The notes beneath the pieces are model-generated. The model was not told the DNA's origin, ran no database searches, and saw nothing but the letters and a program-made list of their open reading frames with translations. 26,048 nucleotides of DNA, taken from the NCBI GenBank assembly GCA_022539475.1, contig VCMS01000095.1, positions 172,184 to 198,231 of the forward strand, written 5' to 3'. The DNA is from Gracilaria domingensis. Its lineage: Eukaryota > Rhodophyta > Florideophyceae > Gracilariales > Gracilariaceae. Positions 25,380-26,048 of this stretch are shown piece by piece (position 1 is the first letter of the stretch; each line of letters opens with the position of its first letter). Position numbers and translations under genes: made by a program.

Positions 25380-26048
25380 TTTCGCAGGGGCGCACAACGA
25401 AGCATGAGTGTCTCACAATTAGTCAGCACAATGAATGGGGTCTTGTGACCTACTGTTTATTTCTTGAACGCCATTGTGATGTCGACAAAGATATCGATTC
25501 AACGAGCTCGAGTCCATCACTTTCGATTAAATTCCAAGATAATTCAGTTGGATCCCATTATGGCAAAGTCTATGCAAAACAGCATATGTGTTCTGACCCA
25601 TCCGGGGTTTAGCCACACACACTTACATGGCAACATGAGAGCAGAGCCAAATCTTAGCAGAGCGAACCTTTCCCAGGCAGCGAAGATGGGGCAGAAAGCA
25701 GATTCATGGAAGTCCTATTTCAATATGAGATTCGTAAGAGTATTCAAGTTGGATGCCAAGCACAAACCCTATAGGCCACTTTGAAGGTGAAGAGGTGCTC
25801 CATCTGCAGAAGGGAACCACAAGTATAATTCAAATCATTCTGGCATAGCTTTTGGTGTTCGTTATTCTTTCTTAGACGAAAGCTTGCATGCTTGTGATCG
25901 ACTCAAGGAGTTTACAACATGTCGAGAACCAAATGTACAATTTAGTATGTTAAAGGTAGATAAGATCCATCTCGAGATTATCAAGAGACATGGAAGCAAA
26001 ATAATGCAATCATCACATCGGGAGAGAATGAAGTGTCTCTAGTGGCAC
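25380..26048. other. Right edge, no supported gene
   Basis: Two plus-strand frames are open here: 25479-25784 (101 codons with ATG) and 25791-26039 (83 codons, no early ATG, stop at 26040-26042). Both are basic and have no recognisable motif. They could be exons of one gene or chance frames, and the window ends too soon to decide. Confidence 0.35.

Overview
The window is nuclear DNA of a eukaryote. It is dominated by one long, almost undamaged Ty3/gypsy-type LTR retrotransposon. There are no operons, ribosome binding sites or other prokaryotic features, and host genes are sparse, short and apparently intronless inside AT-rich spacer. This would fit an intron-poor protist or alga, a red alga for instance, but nothing here settles the taxon.

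Layout. Bases 1-3400 hold no intact gene. The minus strand at the left edge carries short, broken, gag-like reading frames, probably an old retroelement. Bases 3400-5833 are spacer with a GC-rich, hairpin-dense block (3515-3615), one possible small minus-strand ORF (4772-5014) and a long inverted repeat (5435-5516).

Bases 5839-16666 are the retrotransposon, flanked by a perfect 5-bp target duplication (ATACT). Its LTRs are both 1882 bp and differ at only six positions by my reading, so the insertion is young. The gag ATG lies inside the 5' LTR, 12 bp before its end, and the primer binding site is therefore coding. The 0.7 kb leader between the TATA box and this ATG contains no ATG. A single frame encodes capsid, two zinc knuckles, aspartic protease, a roughly 500-residue acidic linker containing a twice-repeated unknown domain, reverse transcriptase and RNase H. 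An in-frame TGA then precedes the integrase. Behind the integrase lies a second unknown domain, also present twice; the first copy is split by a frame change and the second is a separate ORF. Each LTR also carries an identical 140-codon ORF on the minus strand.

Bases 16672-26048 are host flank. They contain a small zinc-finger gene (about 17.6-18.3 kb) and a promoter-like block with a strong hairpin, CCAAT and TATA (19.04-19.22 kb), followed by sequence whose ends resemble the ends of the main LTR. Next come a GC-richer patch (20.3-20.9 kb), an AT-rich non-coding unit duplicated in tandem at about 1.37 kb spacing (20.98-23.6 kb), and a minus-strand gene for a membrane-anchored or secreted cysteine-rich protein of 412 residues (24040-25278). 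The three most unusual items are the two unknown duplicated domains of the retrotransposon and the antisense LTR ORF.
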